Positions 60,836-64,000 of a stretch of 64,000 bases of DNA are shown piece after piece. The position numbers and the translations under genes are program-made. The DNA comes from Pedobacter cryotolerans (GTDB lineage Bacteria; Bacteroidota; Bacteroidia; Sphingobacteriales; Sphingobacteriaceae), in contig NZ_SWBO01000006.1 in the NCBI RefSeq assembly GCF_005116475.1, positions 171,475 to 235,474 of the forward strand, read 5' to 3'. How positions within the stretch are numbered: position 1 is the stretch's first letter; every line of letters begins with the position of its first letter. The notes beneath the pieces are model-generated. The model did no database searches. It was not told the DNA's origin and saw only the letters and a program-made list of their open reading frames with translations.

Positions 60836-61387
60836 TTATACCGTTAATTCGTATTCGTCTTGTATTTCTATTCCTCGTTTAAAAATTTGTGCAATTACCA
60901 ATAACACAATGCCCATAAATAGCCAAACATCGGCGCCCGCCAAACCCAAATACCTAGTTTCTGGTAAAACTATGCCTTGCTGCAACAACCAATCTGCATA
61001 TTTAATGCCCCAAAGGGAAAATATACCAATTCCGATAGCCAAGTAGGCAACGTGTGCAATAAAACATGCCACTGCCGTGTTAAAGGGCTGCACTAAATTC
61101 AGTTTTTTATCGTGCAAAATCTTCACGATTAAGTAAAACATCAAAGCCTTCATTAGCGAAGTAATAATCATATAACCAGTAAGCATCAAAAACCTTCCGC
61201 TATCGTTTTGATACAAATCACCTAAATCCATTCCCCACATGGTACTGGCATTTTGTGGGTTAATAAACAGCGCAAAAAAAGTATTGAAGATGATCCCTCC
61301 TGCTTCTATACATAAGCCGATAAAGATAATCCAAGCGACAATATAAAGCACTTTTAGGATCTGCTGGGTCGAAATTTTAATTTCCAT
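60836..61387 (-). CDS. DUF2975 membrane protein
   Basis: 183 residues, four hydrophobic helices (about 10-32, 60-80, 100-122, 145-168). The DUF2975 family accompanies a small XRE regulator, here directly downstream. An AATAAATATTTATT palindrome (61422-61435) lies 35 bp before the start. Cellular role unknown. Confidence 0.8.
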   Translation of the reverse strand: MEIKISTQQILKVLYIVAWIIFIGLCIEAGGIIFNTFFALFINPQNASTMWGMDLGDLYQNDSGRFLMLTGYMIITSLMKALMFYLIVKILHDKKLNLVQPFNTAVACFIAHVAYLAIGIGIFSLWGIKYADWLLQQGIVLPETRYLGLAGADVWLFMGIVLLVIAQIFKRGIEIQDEYELTV

Positions 61388-61660
61388 CGTTTTTAATTTT
61401 TAATGCAACGATGCAATTATAAATAAATATTTATTGATAAACAATAAGTTTATGATTTTTTGCGATAAATAAATTCTTTTCTACAAAATTGATTGCATGG
61501 ATTATTATTCGGAAAAAGCAACAAATGGGGTTTTATTTTCACTAAAATTCTGTCTTGGTAACTAAAGTGATGTAAGATCTTAATTTTCGTTATGAGCTTA
61601 ATGAGTACAATGATAAAACAACTGGTTGATTAATCCGGGGTAATAATTGCAAGTATTTAT

Positions 61661-61680
61661 TATATTTGGTTTTAAACCAA
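61661..61680 (+). promoter_or_regulatory. promoter and palindrome of the DUF4062 gene
   Basis: TATATTTG (61661-61668) matches the -7 element and overlaps the palindrome TTGGTTT-T-AAACCAA (61666-61680). Transcription would begin near 61673, after the TTG codon at 61666, which supports the GTG start at 61687. No good -33 box is seen. Confidence 0.5.
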
Positions 61681-61686
61681 AAAACT

Positions 61687-62622
61687 GTGGCTAAACTTAG
61701 GGTTTTCGTTAGTTCTACTTATTACGATTTAAAGCACCTACGTGCAAATTTGGAAGCTTTCATCAAGAGTATGGGATATGAACCGGTGCTTTTCGAAAGC
61801 GGCGATATTGGCTTTTTACCAGATAAGCCATTGGATGATTCATGCTATAAGGAAATCCACAATGCACACATGCAGGTATTGATCATTGGAGGAAATTACG
61901 GCAGCCCTGCTACTGCAGACCATATCAAACCTGAAGAAAAAGAAAATCATTATAAGAAGTTCAACTCCATTACAAAAACTGAATTTTTGACAGCACTTGA
62001 ACTGAAATTACCAATTTATTTTTTTGTTGAGAATGGAGTATTAGCAGAATATGATACTTTCAAAAAGAACAGAAATAATGATACTATTCAATACGCACAT
62101 GTTAGCAGCGTAAATGTATTTTATCTCTTGGATGAAATTTATTCTCTTAAGGAAGGTAACTTTGTGCAAGGTTTTTCTAAATTCGAAGATATCTCAAGTT
62201 GGCTGAAATTACAGTGGGCACATCTATTCGCAGATTTCATAGTTAATAACAAACAACAACTTGAACTCTCGACTTTAAACAATAGTTTAGAACAACTAAA
62301 CTCAGTTACCGAATCATTGAAAATATATTCAGAAGCTATTTTGAAAAACCAGAATCCAGATGAATTTCAAAAGGTTAAAGGGGAGGTCGATGACACCATA
62401 AAAAATCACAAATTGGCAAATATAGCATCTGATACGTGGGTTAAGCAATCTAGTAAATTATTGCATTTGACGCCTTTAGAATTTGCAAGTATTTTTTTAT
62501 CTACAAAAGATTACAACGAATTTAGTAGAACAATAAATGCATTGGCTCATAAGAATGGTTCAGGTAGTAAATTAATTGAGCAAGGCAGTGTAATGTACAA
62601 TAAATTAAAATCCTATTTGTAG
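61687..62622 (+). CDS. DUF4062-domain protein
   Basis: 311 residues from GTG 61687; the frame permits TTG 61666. The N-terminal DUF4062 domain (about 3-90) has KLRVFVSSTYYDLKHLRANL, FESGDIGF and VLIIGGNYGS. This domain belongs to a TIR/nucleoside-deoxyribosyltransferase-like fold found in predicted immune and NTPase systems. The remainder (about 150-311) is helical, with a coiled region NNSLEQLNSVTESLKIYSEAI; no other domain is recognised. Next to a second gene of similar fold, 134 bp downstream. Confidence 0.8.
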   Translation: MAKLRVFVSSTYYDLKHLRANLEAFIKSMGYEPVLFESGDIGFLPDKPLDDSCYKEIHNAHMQVLIIGGNYGSPATADHIKPEEKENHYKKFNSITKTEFLTALELKLPIYFFVENGVLAEYDTFKKNRNNDTIQYAHVSSVNVFYLLDEIYSLKEGNFVQGFSKFEDISSWLKLQWAHLFADFIVNNKQQLELSTLNNSLEQLNSVTESLKIYSEAILKNQNPDEFQKVKGEVDDTIKNHKLANIASDTWVKQSSKLLHLTPLEFASIFLSTKDYNEFSRTINALAHKNGSGSKLIEQGSVMYNKLKSYL

Positions 62623-62756
62623 TTTGTAGTATGCCTAATTTACTGCAAATGCCATTTTAAAAATCTTCTAAAATATTTAATTTCCATAGTTATTATCATT
62701 GAAGATGTTACTTATTTACCAATTACTACAATTTATAAAAATTAACGACTTAATAA

Positions 62757-63623
62757 ATGACTAAAAAAAACGATGACAATATAGAAAACCTTCCTAAACT
62801 AAAGGAATGCTTTATTATAACCCCAATTGGAGAATTAAATTCTGAGATATATAAAAAAGCAAATGGACTAATAAATGCCGTAATAACTCCTGTACTTAAA
62901 GAATTTGGTTACGAGGCTATTGCTGCTCATCAAATATCCCTATCTGGTTCGATTAATAATCAGTTGATAAAAAAAATTTTAGAATCTGACCTAGTCATCG
63001 CTAACCTTACTGGATTAAACCCTAACGTTATGTATGAACTAGCGATAAGGCATTCTGCCCGTCTGCCAGTTGTGATTATGGCAGAAGAGGCAATTACTCC
63101 GAGATTACCTTTTGACATTACAGATCAACGAACTATTTTCTATGAAGATACACTAGCTGGTTCAGAAGCTGCAAAGCCAATACTTTATTCATTTGTGGAG
63201 AATGCTTTGGCAGATGAAAAGCCAGACAATCCGGTCTACGCTGCTGCTACCCAACAAAATATTTTCAAAGATTTAGACGAGGGGAATCCTCTGAGCATAA
63301 TTTTGGATAGGATTGAAAGCTTGAGTGGTAGAATCGGTAATGTTTCAAAATCAAATAATATAATTACAATTTATAAGGACTACATAAAACTTAATATACC
63401 AGAAATTATTAATGAAATGGTGCCAATTTCTAATCCTTTTTATGATAAAACATATGATGAAGTTATGGCTATTGCTATGGCTAATGAGATCAGATTGAAA
63501 GGATCACAAGGAGGACAAAATAATCCTATTATTAAAATTTTCGTTGAATACCAAAAACCAAATAACTTTGAACTTTTTAAGACTGCCCTTAGATCATCAG
63601 AGCGAATTAATCTAGAGGAATAA
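62757..63623 (+). CDS. nucleoside 2-deoxyribosyltransferase-like protein
   Basis: 288 residues. The N-terminal domain (about 15-150) resembles nucleoside 2-deoxyribosyltransferases and TIR-like NADases: CFIITPIG, SDLVIANLTGLNPNVMYELAIRHS, with the catalytic-type Glu94 in the MYEL motif, and VVIMAEE. The C-terminal half (about 165-288) has no clear family. These domains are frequently toxic effectors in defence systems, but no partner sensor is visible apart from DUF4062. Function inferred. Confidence 0.72.
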   Translation: MTKKNDDNIENLPKLKECFIITPIGELNSEIYKKANGLINAVITPVLKEFGYEAIAAHQISLSGSINNQLIKKILESDLVIANLTGLNPNVMYELAIRHSARLPVVIMAEEAITPRLPFDITDQRTIFYEDTLAGSEAAKPILYSFVENALADEKPDNPVYAAATQQNIFKDLDEGNPLSIILDRIESLSGRIGNVSKSNNIITIYKDYIKLNIPEIINEMVPISNPFYDKTYDEVMAIAMANEIRLKGSQGGQNNPIIKIFVEYQKPNNFELFKTALRSSERINLEE

Positions 63624-63625
63624 TA

Positions 63626-63745
63626 TTGATAAAAAAAGTATCGTCGTTTATCAATAACACAGCAATTACAGCACGGCTGATAGATACTAACCCAGACTAC
63701 AACCATGGTCGTTCGCTATACGAACAATATGGGGATGTTAGTTGA
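63626..63745 (+). CDS. possible 39-residue ORF or gene remnant
   Basis: TTG 63626 to TGA 63745, 1 bp after the upstream stop. The product ends DTNPDYNHGRSLYEQYGDVS, which is well-mixed in composition and looks protein-like rather than random. No family is recognised. Could be a decayed end of another gene or a real small protein. Confidence 0.25.
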   Translation: MIKKVSSFINNTAITARLIDTNPDYNHGRSLYEQYGDVS

Positions 63746-63800
63746 GTCTTAATCATAATCAAATCCAATTCATGTAGTTATCAAAATTGGAGAAGAATAA

Positions 63801-63900
63801 AACTCTTAGCTAGCGCACGCTTGTGGCATGTGCATCATATAAACCAAAAGAAATTAAAAAATCACACGCCAAAGGCGTGCGCTAGCACTCGATAAGAGTT
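63801..63900. repeat. large imperfect palindrome with GCTAGCGCACGC arms
   Basis: Outer arms AACTCTTA (63801-63808)/TAAGAGTT (63893-63900) and inner GCTAGCGCACGC (63809-63820)/GCGTGCGCTAGC (63875-63886), plus CACGCC-AAA-GGCGTG hairpin at 63865-63879. REP-like element. Confidence 0.75.
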
Positions 63901-64000
63901 AATTCGGATCAAGCGTAAAAGTTGGGGAGGATTTAGCCATATATCTTTGATAGCCTGAACAGGAAGAATTTTACGTTTCTAACCCCTCTAAATTGAGACC

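Larger units (their letters stand above)
63624..64000. other. right-edge region with small ORF and palindrome
   Basis: 377 bp. It holds a 39-codon frame (63626-63745), a large imperfect palindrome (63801-63900) and no recognised gene. Confidence 0.5.

Noticed and set aside
1..64000. tRNA, rRNA, insertion sequences or prophage
   Set aside because: None could be recognised on reading the intergenic regions and gene list; no integrase, transposase or cloverleaf candidate.

Overview
The window comes from an AT-rich Bacteroidota chromosome, most likely a Sphingobacteriaceae member close to Pedobacter. The main signs are a SusC/SusD pair with an ECF sigma/FecR system, lipoproteins ending their signal in S-C-K-K, promoter boxes of the TAnnTTTG type and dispersed 'CGTCATTGCGAGG' palindromes. 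I see no tRNA, rRNA, CRISPR array, insertion sequence or phage gene.

Left third (1-22.4 kb): a GMC oxidoreductase and its small subunit (minus), then an exopolysaccharide locus in two convergent halves. The plus half (2.2-11.4 kb) holds a flippase, a six-gene acyl-modification module (FkbH-type glyceryl loader, acyl carrier protein, MaoC hydratase, SDR, MBOAT acyltransferase, SGNH protein) and two glycosyltransferases. The minus half (20.5-11.5 kb) begins with a receiver protein lacking its phospho-Asp. It continues with a sugar transferase carrying its own degenerate receiver, a half-length TolC-like protein, a Wzz/BY-kinase fusion with an eroded kinase site, an O-antigen-ligase/Wzy-like protein, an unlisted 38-residue membrane ORF and three glycosyltransferases. 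A clan-A glycosidase lipoprotein sits just upstream. The likely scheme is initiation by the sugar transferase, elongation by the glycosyltransferases, flipping, polymerisation, export, and O-acylation by the MBOAT module.

Middle (22.7-45.5 kb): an M23 peptidase, a CDGSH protein, then a long minus-strand polysaccharide-utilisation locus. In transcription order it is GH88, then ECF sigma, FecR, STN-type SusC, SusD, BNR propeller, PQQ sugar dehydrogenase-cytochrome c, Nramp-fold transporter without metal ligands, SDR with a YxxxC site, DapA-family lyase, beta-propeller protein, GH20 and a Tat-exported Gfo/Idh/MocA protein. The substrate is probably a uronic-acid-containing glycan.

Right third (45.6-64 kb): an RND efflux operon (TetR, TolC, adaptor, pump) with a GbsR/MarR regulator upstream, where two similar GTTC-N10-GAAC sites suggest GbsR control. 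Then come a GDSL acetylesterase, a zinc-type metal locus (MerC, hidden His4 lipoprotein, Zur-like repressor, DUF2946-like protein, TonB receptor, two DUF4625 lipoproteins, AztD-like metallochaperone) with three candidate Zur boxes, an XRE/DUF2975 pair, and two probable conflict or stress genes (DUF4062 and a nucleoside-deoxyribosyltransferase-like protein). Functions are read from motifs by eye; no searches were run.
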